DNA of 64,000 nt from Candidatus Helarchaeota archaeon (lineage in GTDB: Archaea; Asgardarchaeota; Lokiarchaeia; Helarchaeales; HEL-GB-A), in the NCBI GenBank assembly GCA_013375455.1, contig JABXJT010000019.1, forward strand, positions 9,173-73,172. Reading direction: 5' to 3'. A program made the translations under genes and the position numbers. Shown piece after piece: positions 17,328 to 25,448 of the stretch; position 1 is the stretch's first letter; each line of letters starts with the position of its first letter. Below the pieces are notes generated by a model. It had not been told where the DNA came from and did not search any database. It saw only the letters and a program-made list of their open reading frames with translations.

Positions 17328-19735
17328 TCTATGTCCTTTAATTCTTTAGGCTTAAGAGATTCTTTAATGAAAATGGCGTATGTTCCTACCTGAAAAGCTA
17401 TCCACGTTAAAGCAATGAAAATCATTCCATTATCTAAAAAGAGATCGAGCCAAAAATTACCAAATACAGAGCCAGTAGGATTTGCCAAGTATTTTATATT
17501 TCCAAAAAAGGTAGCGGAACGACTGTAAGGCAACTCTAAGATATCCCAATCGTTGGTTTTATTCATTATTTCATCAATACCAGCTAGCCCATACATCCCT
17601 AGGAAATCGTCTCCATCGAGGGGATTTAAGTTGAATATTATGACCTCGGAAACTTTAAGAGCGTCGCATATCCGCAGGTCCCAAATCAACTGATCTAAAC
17701 CACCTGCTTCCGCATATAAGGGTCGATCATCCGAAGTCACGCCAATACTTATGGAATATTTATCTTGATATTTATCGCCATAAATATATTGGAATGTATC
17801 TTTGATTTCCTTTACCCAAAGATAGGTAAAGTAGGGACTTTTTTCTTCATACGATGTAGCTGACTCCGTTCGATAAAGCATCCAATTCCAGCTATCCCAG
17901 CTGGTAGGAGGAACGGAATTTAATTGATTATAAATAGAAACATCCAAATCTCCATCTCTTTGATCGTTGATCGTCGTATGCATTGCCGTAAAATGCATGC
18001 TAAAATTATGTAGATGCGCGTATTGAATCAGTTCTTCATTGTAACTCGCCCTCAGTTCGTTCGTGTTTCTATCGAATTCGAATAAAGTTCCACCATTCTC
18101 GATATCTACCATAAACCCATCCACTGGGCAATAGTCACTATGGTTGTCAGCTTCATACCACGCAATCCAGGCACTGAGATCCTCGAGCGTGCTATTCGGG
18201 TTTTCACTGTAATCATAAGAGATTGTCGGTCTAATCTTAATATTACGAACGTAATATCGAGTCATGTTTTCTTGGTACGTATCCCCATAATCGTGACCCC
18301 CATAAAGCGATATGTTATATAAAGCGAGTTTATCTAAGGTAGCGTTGTCGTGATCGGTCCAATCGCTATCCCATTCCCAAAAGCTAATCGCAGGCATGAA
18401 GCTTTTATCATTTTGCAGAACAACAGTAGCGCCTAAGCCCTCAAACGTGATGAATAACAAACCAACTGATGCCGCGAAGACTAGTACAATGATTTTTGCC
18501 AACTTGCTGAATTTTTTCCAATTAAATAAGTCTTTTATTCCAATATTCCTACTTTCGACCTTTATAAGGCCCTCTTTAAGACCAATGAAAGAAATCATAT
18601 TCGTGAAAAACAGCAAGGCCAGTAGAATGAATTGTCCTGGTTTATCAAGGAATCCGGGCGCAGGCATGAGCACGTTGACTTTGCCTTGAAAGAAAATCCC
18701 AAAAATAAAATTGCTTAATAAATCGGCGTACGAAAAGATTGCCAGAATAAAATAAAAGAACCCGATTAAGGCAATTAAGAGAAATATTCTTTTCAACAAC
18801 CATTGGCTTACTGGGTGTCTCGCATTAATCAAACAGTAAGCGGGAATGATCAATAAAATTAGTCCTAAGACCAAGTAAAATCCCCAATCGTACCATTGTT
18901 TACCGGTTCCATACATTAACGTGCTACCGAACCACAAGATTCCGAATAGGAGCAAGCTAAATATCATTGATACTTGAACTATTCGTTTAAAAGCTCGACC
19001 CTTGGGAGCTAATATCTCATTAATTGCTTCATTGGGGTCTGGTTCGTGCTGTGAATTATCGAAATTTTGGTGAAATAATGATATAATTACATAAATAAAA
19101 ACGGTGGTTATTACTCCAAAAACAACTAAACTCACGATTCCTGGAAGTAAAAATGCTAGAAAGAATTGTAAACTCCAAATAATTCCAAAAATCTGGATGC
19201 CTTTGTTTTTTTGAGAACCGTGGTGATAAATTAACCTTCCGAAGTAAAAATTCGTGAAAATCATCCCAACGAGGAAAAGAATGCCAAGTATTATAACCCA
19301 GACTCCTGCCACGATGAGATCGGTAGTCGTAACTTCTGCAACACGAGAGATTGAGGAAAGTTCGTTCACGATGAGGTCAAACCTGATTTTAACAAATAGG
19401 AATAGCGTGAGAGTTAATAAAATTCCAAAAGCAAAACCGATCCCAGAATATATCTTCGTTTTTCTTATGAGCCTTTTACAGCCTGCAATCGAATTAGTCA
19501 TAAATGAACTGGAGATTAGATAAATGCACAGAAAAAATATCGATTGCGTGATGAGCAGGACGTACCCGTAACATGGATAGTTGGATAATGTGATTTGGAA
19601 GGCTTGATCGATGGATGTTCCATTAAAATCCGGAATTGCAAAATAAAAGAGGCTCATAGAGATAAAATTAACAATGATGTTTATTATCAAACAATAGAGA
19701 AAAAATTTTTTAGCACGATTGGGAGGCTTTACCAA
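17315..19735 (-). CDS. Polytopic membrane protein with extracytoplasmic TIM-barrel-like (putative glycosidase) domain
   Basis: This is an 806-residue protein. The first 420 residues contain roughly ten to twelve hydrophobic helices. About 330 extracytoplasmic residues follow (from LGATVVLQNDKSFMP), with a final helix near 775-795. The external part has TIM-barrel glycoside-hydrolase features: strand-end acids in CPVDGFMVDIENGG, ISYDYSENP and VSEVIIFNLNPLDGDD, plus aromatic-rich loops (SFWEWDSDW, WDSWNWMLYR). It shares an order of segments with the 41785-43347 product: DNATLDKLALYNI versus NDTTLQLLANNNI, VDIE versus YDMEIP, MLYR versus MVYR. The two are therefore distant paralogues. The C-terminal codons lie in the tandem repeat at 17231-17327. 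The enzymatic role is inferred. Confidence 0.75.
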   Translation of the reverse strand: MVKPPNRAKKFFLYCLIINIIVNFISMSLFYFAIPDFNGTSIDQAFQITLSNYPCYGYVLLITQSIFFLCIYLISSSFMTNSIAGCKRLIRKTKIYSGIGFAFGILLTLTLFLFVKIRFDLIVNELSSISRVAEVTTTDLIVAGVWVIILGILFLVGMIFTNFYFGRLIYHHGSQKNKGIQIFGIIWSLQFFLAFLLPGIVSLVVFGVITTVFIYVIISLFHQNFDNSQHEPDPNEAINEILAPKGRAFKRIVQVSMIFSLLLFGILWFGSTLMYGTGKQWYDWGFYLVLGLILLIIPAYCLINARHPVSQWLLKRIFLLIALIGFFYFILAIFSYADLLSNFIFGIFFQGKVNVLMPAPGFLDKPGQFILLALLFFTNMISFIGLKEGLIKVESRNIGIKDLFNWKKFSKLAKIIVLVFAASVGLLFITFEGLGATVVLQNDKSFMPAISFWEWDSDWTDHDNATLDKLALYNISLYGGHDYGDTYQENMTRYYVRNIKIRPTISYDYSENPNSTLEDLSAWIAWYEADNHSDYCPVDGFMVDIENGGTLFEFDRNTNELRASYNEELIQYAHLHNFSMHFTAMHTTINDQRDGDLDVSIYNQLNSVPPTSWDSWNWMLYRTESATSYEEKSPYFTYLWVKEIKDTFQYIYGDKYQDKYSISIGVTSDDRPLYAEAGGLDQLIWDLRICDALKVSEVIIFNLNPLDGDDFLGMYGLAGIDEIMNKTNDWDILELPYSRSATFFGNIKYLANPTGSVFGNFWLDLFLDNGMIFIALTWIAFQVGTYAIFIKESLKPKELKDIENNY

Positions 19736-19838
19736 TTTTAATTCACGATTCTTAAATTTTAACCTAATGATTATAAATTTAATCGAGTTTAAGTAAAATT
19801 TAATCTTTCAATATAAAAAATTTGGAATTAATATCTTT

Positions 19839-20933
19839 TTATAAAACTGATGTAGATAAAATGTGCAGAATTTTTTCCCAATAATTTTTAATGTCCCAAT
19901 CTAAACCTTTTTTGATTTTTTGTGTTATAATTTTGAAAATTTCTCTAATTCTTATTGATTCAAAATAATTAATTTTTGGGGCAATAACACTCATCATGAA
20001 AGGTCGTTCTCCCCCTCTTACTTCTGGATCAGCGATTGCATCGAAGAAAATATATCCCTGCATTTGAATGTTTTCAACGTTGAGCAAAATCCCTTGAGCC
20101 TTATGGATTTTATATTGTCCATAAATAGATGCTACACTATGAAATAATTGAAACCCAATGCTTTCGATGGATTCTGGGTCTGTTTTTGTTGGGAAATAAG
20201 TCTCTAAAGTAGGGCCACGCTTATCATCCCAATTCATTATTAATAAAACAACTTTTTCCTTTTCTTCTTCAATAATTGAGGGTTTTACGTCAATATTTAA
20301 AGATGAAGCCAATTCTCCAACGTTATTATTGATTGGATTACCAGTTGTCTCTTTTAATCGGCATTCCAGGATGATTTTTTTCAAAAAAAGCGTAAAATAA
20401 TCTAAACCTATAGGAAGGATTTCGAACGGAAGCCCAACAAAATTGGCAAATTCTCGAAGATTCTCCTCGCTATCTTCATAAACCCCCGTATCCAAAAGAA
20501 CTAGCTTGGTATTGGAGGTTTTAAAAAATTCTTGCGCTTTTTTCTTATCAAAAGCATATTCTTCCATATGTTCTCGCCAATTTTTCAACCAAGTAGGGCT
20601 CAGTAGATAAGCCCCTTGCTTAATATAAGAGTTGATAATAGATTTGTTGATAAACATACTGAAACACTGATTAAGTTCGAAATAATGACAAATGTCTAGC
20701 TCCTTAGGCTGATCTCCTAATCCGACTAAACAGGAACCGCGAATAAAGATAATTTGGCTTTCATCTTCACAGGCATGAATTTTTTCAATTATTTCATCCC
20801 ATTCCATGCGGAGGTGGAGTATTGAGGCGGGGTAAGTGACTAGAGTCACATCATTGAATCCTATAGTTTCAAGGACTGTAGTGGCTTCTCGCTCATAAGC
20901 TTCACAAATCATAATGCATAATTTTTTAGTCAA
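19839..20933 (-). CDS. DUF1638-like domain fused to longin/roadblock-like domain
   Basis: This is a 364-residue protein of two parts. Residues about 1-200 look like the DUF1638 family (CIMICEAYEREATTVLE at the start, IIFIRGSCLVGLG, CHYFELNQCFSMF, YLLSPTWLKNWREH, LVLLDTGVYED). In methanogens that family is associated with corrinoid-dependent methyl transfer, a link recalled from general knowledge and not tested. Residues about 225-345 match the Asgard longin-like pattern (VVLLIMNWDDKRGPTLETYFP, then LFHSVASIYGQ and QGYIFFDAIADPE). The fusion suggests a sensor or adaptor. It follows the winged-helix ferredoxin-like gene by about 230 bases, on the same strand. Confidence 0.65.
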   Translation of the reverse strand: MTKKLCIMICEAYEREATTVLETIGFNDVTLVTYPASILHLRMEWDEIIEKIHACEDESQIIFIRGSCLVGLGDQPKELDICHYFELNQCFSMFINKSIINSYIKQGAYLLSPTWLKNWREHMEEYAFDKKKAQEFFKTSNTKLVLLDTGVYEDSEENLREFANFVGLPFEILPIGLDYFTLFLKKIILECRLKETTGNPINNNVGELASSLNIDVKPSIIEEEKEKVVLLIMNWDDKRGPTLETYFPTKTDPESIESIGFQLFHSVASIYGQYKIHKAQGILLNVENIQMQGYIFFDAIADPEVRGGERPFMMSVIAPKINYFESIRIREIFKIITQKIKKGLDWDIKNYWEKILHILSTSVL

Positions 20934-21163
20934 TTTTCCACCTATTCGACCAATTTATTTATGAACTTTCTCTGAGATAGCTGGGATTTTGCTTAAAATA
21001 GCTAAATTAACATATTAGATAAATTCATGGGAAATTATTGCAAGTATTTATGGGAAATAAACAAAAAATTAATCTTTAAGAGAGTTAGAATGGGCAGACC
21101 TAAATAAATAGGAGGATATTATAAAAATTGTAATAAACATCGTAAATGGAATTTTAGAAGAAA

Positions 21164-22300
21164 CTAAGTGATGAGATCCAAGATACTTTTATCGCCAATC
21201 TTTAAATGTCTGGGCGGGATCACGTTCCGCACTTTTTCCATAAGAATCGCATTTTTGGGACATGCTGACGCACACACTCCACATCCAATGCAAAATTCTT
21301 CCCTTACCAACATCCGCTCATCCGATGAATCTGTTTCGTTCGGCCATTGATGGTAGATTGCGCCCATCGGACACTTTTTAAGACATGTTTCGCACTTAAC
21401 ACAGAGTTCATTATCTGTGCGTGGCAAAAAATTGCTGGGAGTCACGGCGCGCACGCGGTGTTTTTCAAAGGGATAGAGGGTCCCGCAATGACACTTACAA
21501 CAGTTGCAAATTATCATCGCAGATTCGGGACCAGACGCATTTGCAGCGTTATGGACGAGTCCGGCCTTTTCGGTCTCTTTTAAGAATTCAATCGCTTCCT
21601 CTTTCGTTAATTGCCTACCAATTCCTCGATCAATGAGGAATTGAGCCGCCATACCGCAAATAAGACAACCTAATTCAGCAGGTGCCACAGAACATAGCTC
21701 CCCAGAAAGTTCTCCTATCTTTCTACAATCACAGTCTTTCACTACGAATAAGTCATTACTGTTGATGAGGATCTCAACCAACTCATAAGGTAGAACTTGG
21801 GATTGAGCATCTACAGTTTTGTCAATTTTTATTAAGTTTTCGTCAGCTTTATAAGGAAGTAATGGACGAAAGAGAGCGAATTTCGACTGAAGTAATTGTT
21901 GGGGTAGGAATTTCTCAAACATTTTTCTGTACAATTTAGCTGCCTTAACGAGCTTCTCTTTAGTATCATTATACACGGAATAATATAATTCAAAGATACC
22001 CGGGAGAAGAGGCAATAATCCAAATTGATTACCAACTTTTATTATGGTCCCGCGACTAGCTAATCGGTTAAGAGTGGATTTAACTTGATCTTTTGGGAGA
22101 TTTGCAAATTTAGCCAATTTGCGAGCGGAGATCAATTTTCCAACTCCTTCAAAATGGGATAAAAGCTTAACTTCCTCTTCATTCCAGAAAATTTTTAGTA
22201 ATTCAAATGTCAACTTATGCTTGGGGGCATACACTGGACCTATTTTTAGTTTTTGCCTCACAATCTCGTAATAATCCAATTCCGACAAGTTTTTTTTCAC
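21164..22300 (-). CDS. Winged-helix protein with two C-terminal 4Fe-4S ferredoxin clusters
   Basis: This 378-residue protein has an N-terminal winged-helix-like segment (about 35-100: LISARKLAKFANLPKDQVKSTLNRLASRGTI). The middle region carries many cysteines (VKDCDCRKIG, CLICGMAAQFL, ICNCCKCHCG). The C-terminus holds two classical 4Fe-4S motifs, CVKCETCLKKCP and CIGCGVCASACP. The two ferredoxin motifs and the CDCR/CNCCKCHC segments resemble electron-transfer or Fe-S-sensing proteins in archaea. It may sense or pass electrons to an unidentified partner; the DUF1638-like gene downstream is one candidate. Binding of Fe-S clusters is well supported. The role is not. Confidence 0.8.
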   Translation of the reverse strand: MKKNLSELDYYEIVRQKLKIGPVYAPKHKLTFELLKIFWNEEEVKLLSHFEGVGKLISARKLAKFANLPKDQVKSTLNRLASRGTIIKVGNQFGLLPLLPGIFELYYSVYNDTKEKLVKAAKLYRKMFEKFLPQQLLQSKFALFRPLLPYKADENLIKIDKTVDAQSQVLPYELVEILINSNDLFVVKDCDCRKIGELSGELCSVAPAELGCLICGMAAQFLIDRGIGRQLTKEEAIEFLKETEKAGLVHNAANASGPESAMIICNCCKCHCGTLYPFEKHRVRAVTPSNFLPRTDNELCVKCETCLKKCPMGAIYHQWPNETDSSDERMLVREEFCIGCGVCASACPKNAILMEKVRNVIPPRHLKIGDKSILDLIT

Positions 22301-22446
22301 CTATTTTTGAACACATTATAATAATTACTGTTATTAAGACTAAAAGTAATTAATATTAATGCCTAACATCTTGGGGAATTTCCATTAGTTTTATAAAGTA
22401 GGATTTTCATATAATAATAGTAAGGAATTTCAAGGATTTGAGTGTT

Positions 22447-23709
22447 ATGAAAGAACAAGAAAAGAAGAAGAAATCGGGACGATTTGGGCGTAAGCCAGTA
22501 GATCTAACCGAACTGAGGCAGATCCCTATCATTAAAGAACACTTGGCTAAATTCGCCAAGACAAAAGAATCCCAGGAAAAATATCAATTCTACCTCCAAC
22601 AATTGAGGAAAATCTTACCCATAATCAAAGAAAAGTACGGCTCCTTCGAGAAATTTCTTGAGATCGATGAGAACGAGAAATCCATTTTACTCATGGAATA
22701 TGTATTCGAGCAGTACGAAGCCAAAAAAGCCAAAAAACCAGATGGGAATCTGATCGCGTTTAAAAACACGTACTTACGAAATATATGGACCATCAATGGA
22801 TTTCTTGGGAAGCTGGGAAAGAAATACAAGGCAAACCCGGAATTGTTAGAGGCACAGACCCCCAACAGTAACCTGGAGCTACAGGTGACACTAGAAGACA
22901 TTTTGAAATTGTACGACGTGCTACCAATAAAATACAAGTTGATCTTAAAATTTATGGTATTTTCTGGTTTAAATCCGGTTGACATTCTCGATTTTCGCCT
23001 GGCAGACTTCAAGTCGTGCAACGGCAGTGAATATTTTTACATTTACAAGTTAAGGCAGAAAACGAAATCAAAGAAGGTGTTTTTCTTGAACGTCTATCAC
23101 AAGGACTTTTACGCGCAAGTAGCAGAATACGCCCGGACGCAGGGCATTGATAAGAACGAACCTATTTTTTCTCATTACACCAAGATAGATCCTGACCGGG
23201 ATTTCTCTGAAAAAAATAAGGAAAGAGTGCCGATCACGCCTAAGACAGTGGAGAATGAATTTCGTCATTACATCAAGAAACATAATCTGAATTCAAAGAC
23301 CATGCCGCGCTACATCCGCCAATTGAACGCCACCCTCTTAGAAGACGTGCTCCCCTCTAAGTACCTATTAATATGGACGCAACATAAGGCTAAATTAATG
23401 GACCGGCATTACTTGAAGAAAAACATTGATAAATTCATCGAATTTTATCCACTTATTTCTAAAATGGTCGAATTGAAAAGTTCTTATCAATACAGTAAGT
23501 TAAATGATCAAAAATCGCAACAAAAAGACATCAACAAAGAAGTATTGGAAGCAATTGAACTGATTGCACAACAAATTATGAAGAATCAAGAGGATCGCCC
23601 GATGAAAATGGTCGAAACGGGTTCCTCCGAGTTCGTTCCAGAGAGCGAACTGCAAATTGGTGAGAAATTACAGGAAATCTTGGATAAATTATCGAAACTG
23701 GTGCAATAA
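22447..23709 (+). CDS. Tyrosine recombinase/integrase
   Basis: This 420-residue integrase starts at ATG with AAGGA about 10 bases upstream; an in-frame TTG at 22438 is an alternative. The N-terminal core-binding-like part spans about 20-140. The catalytic part includes MVFSGLNPVDILDFRL (box I region), LRQKTKSKKVFFLN (beta-hairpin Lys), MPRYIRQLNATLLED (box II, R-x-x-R in place of the usual HxLR) and WTQHKAKLMDRHYLKKN (His and Tyr). The usual box I Arg (TGLR) is replaced by Asn. The C-terminal coiled-coil-like tail spans about 365-420. It marks the left side of the element. Whether it is active is open. Confidence 0.85.
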   Translation: MKEQEKKKKSGRFGRKPVDLTELRQIPIIKEHLAKFAKTKESQEKYQFYLQQLRKILPIIKEKYGSFEKFLEIDENEKSILLMEYVFEQYEAKKAKKPDGNLIAFKNTYLRNIWTINGFLGKLGKKYKANPELLEAQTPNSNLELQVTLEDILKLYDVLPIKYKLILKFMVFSGLNPVDILDFRLADFKSCNGSEYFYIYKLRQKTKSKKVFFLNVYHKDFYAQVAEYARTQGIDKNEPIFSHYTKIDPDRDFSEKNKERVPITPKTVENEFRHYIKKHNLNSKTMPRYIRQLNATLLEDVLPSKYLLIWTQHKAKLMDRHYLKKNIDKFIEFYPLISKMVELKSSYQYSKLNDQKSQQKDINKEVLEAIELIAQQIMKNQEDRPMKMVETGSSEFVPESELQIGEKLQEILDKLSKLVQ

Positions 23710-23797
23710 TCCCCTCCTTCTTTTTTTATAACTTCAATAAATGCATCATAGAATAGATAGGAAACAAAAATTGACATTTTCCTTACGAGAGAAAATA

Positions 23798-23852
23798 AAA
23801 AGTTATACGTTAAAAGTAAAAAATTATACTTTTTAAATCAGGTATAACTTTT
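23798..23852. repeat. AAAAGTTATAC motif cluster, left arm (two direct, one inverted)
   Basis: Copies lie at 23798-23808 (AAAAGTTATAC), 23819-23829 (AAAAATTATAC, one mismatch) and 23842-23852 (GTATAACTTTT, inverted). The same arrangement recurs at 34565-34619 in the other arm. No start codon follows closely, so an iteron or recombination-accessory role is as likely as an operator. Confidence 0.8.
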
Positions 23853-24207
23853 TATTCGTCCATTTTTTGTCCCAAACCATTATCGGGTTTTTCGATATAA
23901 TTTGAAACAATAAAAAGTAATTTATAATAACAGAAAAATACATTTAAATATTTTTTATTATTTTTCTTGCTTTTTGTTGCATAAAAGTTCCAAAAGATTT
24001 TCCCATCCGTCCTCATTTTCCCAAAAGATTTTGAATAATGGACAGGATCTATTTGGGTTTCGCTAAAACCAAAAAACATTATTAATTCCAAATTCTGATT
24101 TTTTAATTTAAAACCGTTTAACGACTCAATTAAGAGTTCATTTTAGTTGAGATTGATTAAAATTAGCAAAGAACGAAGGAATCAAAACGAGATAAAAAAG
24201 GTTCAAC

Positions 24208-24230
24208 GTGTTTAAATTTGATTTAAACAC
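24208..24230. repeat. Perfect inverted repeat GTGTTTAAAT-TTG-ATTTAAACAC
   Basis: The two 10-base arms (24208-24217 and 24221-24230) are exact reverse complements around a 3-base spacer. A shorter version (CGTTTAAAT, then ACAG, then ATTTAAATA) occurs at 35130-35150 in the right arm. It is a likely binding site for a dimeric element-encoded regulator. Confidence 0.8.
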
Positions 24231-24260
24231 TGAAAACACTTATAATGCTTGTTTTAATTA

Positions 24261-24318
24261 TATAAATATTTAATATGCAAAAAATAAACCAATTTTACAT
24301 CCTTCCTTACATAAGGAA
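24261..24318 (+). promoter_or_regulatory. TATA-box promoter and palindromic operator of the AbrB-like gene
   Basis: A TATAAATA box spans 24261-24268, so transcription should begin near 24293. The palindrome TTCCTTACATAAGGAA (24303-24318, one central mismatch) falls between that point and the ATG at 24321, and its second half also offers an AAGGA ribosome-binding site. A related sequence occurs twice at 35082-35119. Autoregulation by the AbrB-like protein is inferred. Confidence 0.65.
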
Positions 24319-24320
24319 AT

Positions 24321-24596
24321 ATGAAAAATTCCAAATTATCAATGAAGGTAAAAACAATGGTAAAGTATGATAAAAATTTAGATCGGAATAACAAAATTCA
24401 TTTGCCTAAGCCAGTTAGAAAATCTTTTGGTTATTCTAAGAAAATAGTTATTCAACCAAATGAACTTACTGCTTTAATTTATCCAGCAAATACCAATCCA
24501 GAAGATATTTTAAATTCCCTAAACGTATTAAAACAAGAGATAGAGAACGAGATAAAACGGAAAAACAACAAAAACGACAATAAAATAAATGATTAA
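24321..24596 (+). CDS. AbrB/SpoVT-like DNA-binding regulator
   Basis: This 91-residue protein has a swapped-hairpin (AbrB/MazE) DNA-binding pattern at about 14-50: KYDKNLDRNNKIHLPKPVRK followed by SFGYSKKIVIQPNELTALIYP. The R/K-x-I-x-L-P-K-x-V-R core is characteristic of the fold. A charged helical tail (EIENEIKRKNNKNDN) follows. Later Met codons (residues 8 and 13) could also be starts. Such proteins are common regulators in archaeal plasmids and viruses. It is followed 37 bases later by an unknown gene on the same strand. Confidence 0.75.
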   Translation: MKNSKLSMKVKTMVKYDKNLDRNNKIHLPKPVRKSFGYSKKIVIQPNELTALIYPANTNPEDILNSLNVLKQEIENEIKRKNNKNDNKIND

Positions 24597-24633
24597 GAAT
24601 TAGACTTTCTGAAAAAAATAAGAGAGAATAACA

Positions 24634-24915
24634 TTGATTGCTGACAAAATACGAAGCAACAAAGCAAAATCGGAACCGAAGGTTGAATTAGTCACCTACT
24701 TGGACAATTTTGAGAGCCGGAAACAACTGACCGTTGAGCAAATCGAAGAAAGGCTGGAGAATCCTGTCGTCCTGAAGTCCTTTGGCGAAGTTATTATGGA
24801 AAATGAGAGATACTTGGTTGTTAGGCATCTTCAGCCACCAAAATTTGATTTCATCCTTAAAAGTTGTGTCATTTCAAGAGAAACCTATTCAAAAGTAAAT
24901 AATGAGGGTGATTAA
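24634..24915 (+). CDS. Hypothetical protein of the mobile element
   Basis: This 93-residue frame has a TTG start and a charged composition (KVELVTYLDNFESRKQLTVEQIEERLENP). It seems to combine a short helical stretch at 30-50 with a strand-rich end (ERYLVVRHLQPPKFDFILKSCVI). No family is recognised. It probably shares the mRNA of the AbrB-like gene. Coding status rests on length, composition and position. Confidence 0.5.
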   Translation: MIADKIRSNKAKSEPKVELVTYLDNFESRKQLTVEQIEERLENPVVLKSFGEVIMENERYLVVRHLQPPKFDFILKSCVISRETYSKVNNEGD

Positions 24916-24931
24916 AGGAAAAAAAGTTGAA

Positions 24932-24958
24932 TTTAGATTCACTCGGAATGAATCTAAA
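24932..24958 (+). terminator. Perfect 10-base-pair hairpin after the 24634 gene
   Basis: TTTAGATTCA (24932-24941) and TGAATCTAAA (24949-24958) are exact inverted copies around a 7-base loop. The hairpin begins 17 bases after the stop codon of the preceding gene. No long T-run follows, so it may equally be an operator or an RNA-processing signal. Confidence 0.5.
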
Positions 24959-24995
24959 GGAGAAGTTTGTCTATGAATAAATTGTTGTTTAATTG

Positions 24996-25003
24996 TATAA
25001 ATA
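24996..25003 (+). promoter_or_regulatory. TATA box (TATAAATA) upstream of the zinc-ribbon genes
   Basis: This consensus archaeal TATA box sits 56 bases before the ATG at 25059, predicting transcription start near 25028. The following leader ends in AAAGGAGAGG, a strong ribosome-binding site. Confidence 0.55.
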
Positions 25004-25058
25004 CTTATCTATTTAATTCATTTTTTATTATGAATTTTTTTAAAGGAGAGGAAATTCC

Positions 25059-25292
25059 ATGAACAAACGCAAAAAACGAAGACAAATCTATCTCTCTCTC
25101 CCGAAGCAGAATGTGACGTGGGTTCAGTTGGATGGAAAGGAATGCAAGTGTGGAAGAACCCATTTTTACGATTCAAATTTGAGGGAATGTGACCAATGTC
25201 ATGGGGAATTTGACCACCTCTCTAATTTTCATTATTTCACCATGAAAAATCATCGGATCGTAAAGTTATGTGCTTTGTGTGGGATGGATTGA
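25059..25292 (+). CDS. Small zinc-ribbon-like protein
   Basis: This 77-residue protein contains ECKCGRTHFYDS, ECDQCHGEFDHL and KLCALCGMD, making three Cys pairs suited to one or two zinc sites. The N-terminus is basic (MNKRKKRRQIYLSLP). A strong AAAGGAGAGG ribosome-binding site precedes the ATG. Proteins of this type are frequent in archaeal viruses and plasmids as DNA-binding factors. The function is not known. Confidence 0.7.
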   Translation: MNKRKKRRQIYLSLPKQNVTWVQLDGKECKCGRTHFYDSNLRECDQCHGEFDHLSNFHYFTMKNHRIVKLCALCGMD

Positions 25293-25297
25293 AAAGG

Positions 25298-25444
25298 ATG
25301 AGCGTCTATTGTAAAAGATGTGGGCGAAAATTAACCTTACCTGCCTCAATTAAACGACAAATGGGATTGTGGTGTTACAAGAAAGAGAAAATTGAAAAAC
25401 AAACCACTTTATGGGATTTTAAAGAAAAAAAAGAGGAAAGTTAA
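25298..25444 (+). CDS. Very small Cys-containing protein (48 residues)
   Basis: This short frame starts at ATG 5 bases after the preceding stop and ends 4 bases before the next start. It reads MSVYCKRCGRKLTLPASIKR and ends FKEKKEES. A CxxC pair near residue 5 and a later Cys (GLWCYKKE) suggest a mini zinc finger. Tight packing between two neighbours and the CxxC motif favour a real gene. No family recognised. Confidence 0.5.
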   Translation: MSVYCKRCGRKLTLPASIKRQMGLWCYKKEKIEKQTTLWDFKEKKEES

Positions 25445-25448
25445 TTAA

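Larger units (their letters stand above)
23710..24320. other. AT-rich intergenic region of the element (611 bases)
   Basis: No convincing gene lies here; an antisense frame at 23852-24091 lacks a start context and coding signal. It contains a poly-T terminator-like run just after the integrase (near 23720-23728), the AAAAGTTATAC cluster (23798-23852), a perfect inverted repeat (24208-24230), and the promoter and operator of the AbrB-like gene (24261-24318). The density of repeats makes it a candidate replication or partition region. Confidence 0.6.

Noticed and set aside
23852..24091. 79-codon frame on the minus strand in the element's intergenic region
   Set aside because: It has an unusual Phe/Lys/Tyr-rich composition, no ribosome-binding site and overlaps repeat motifs; treated as non-coding.
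24973..25062. 30-codon frame between the hairpin and the zinc-ribbon gene
   Set aside because: It contains the TATA box and ribosome-binding site of the following gene and has no independent support.
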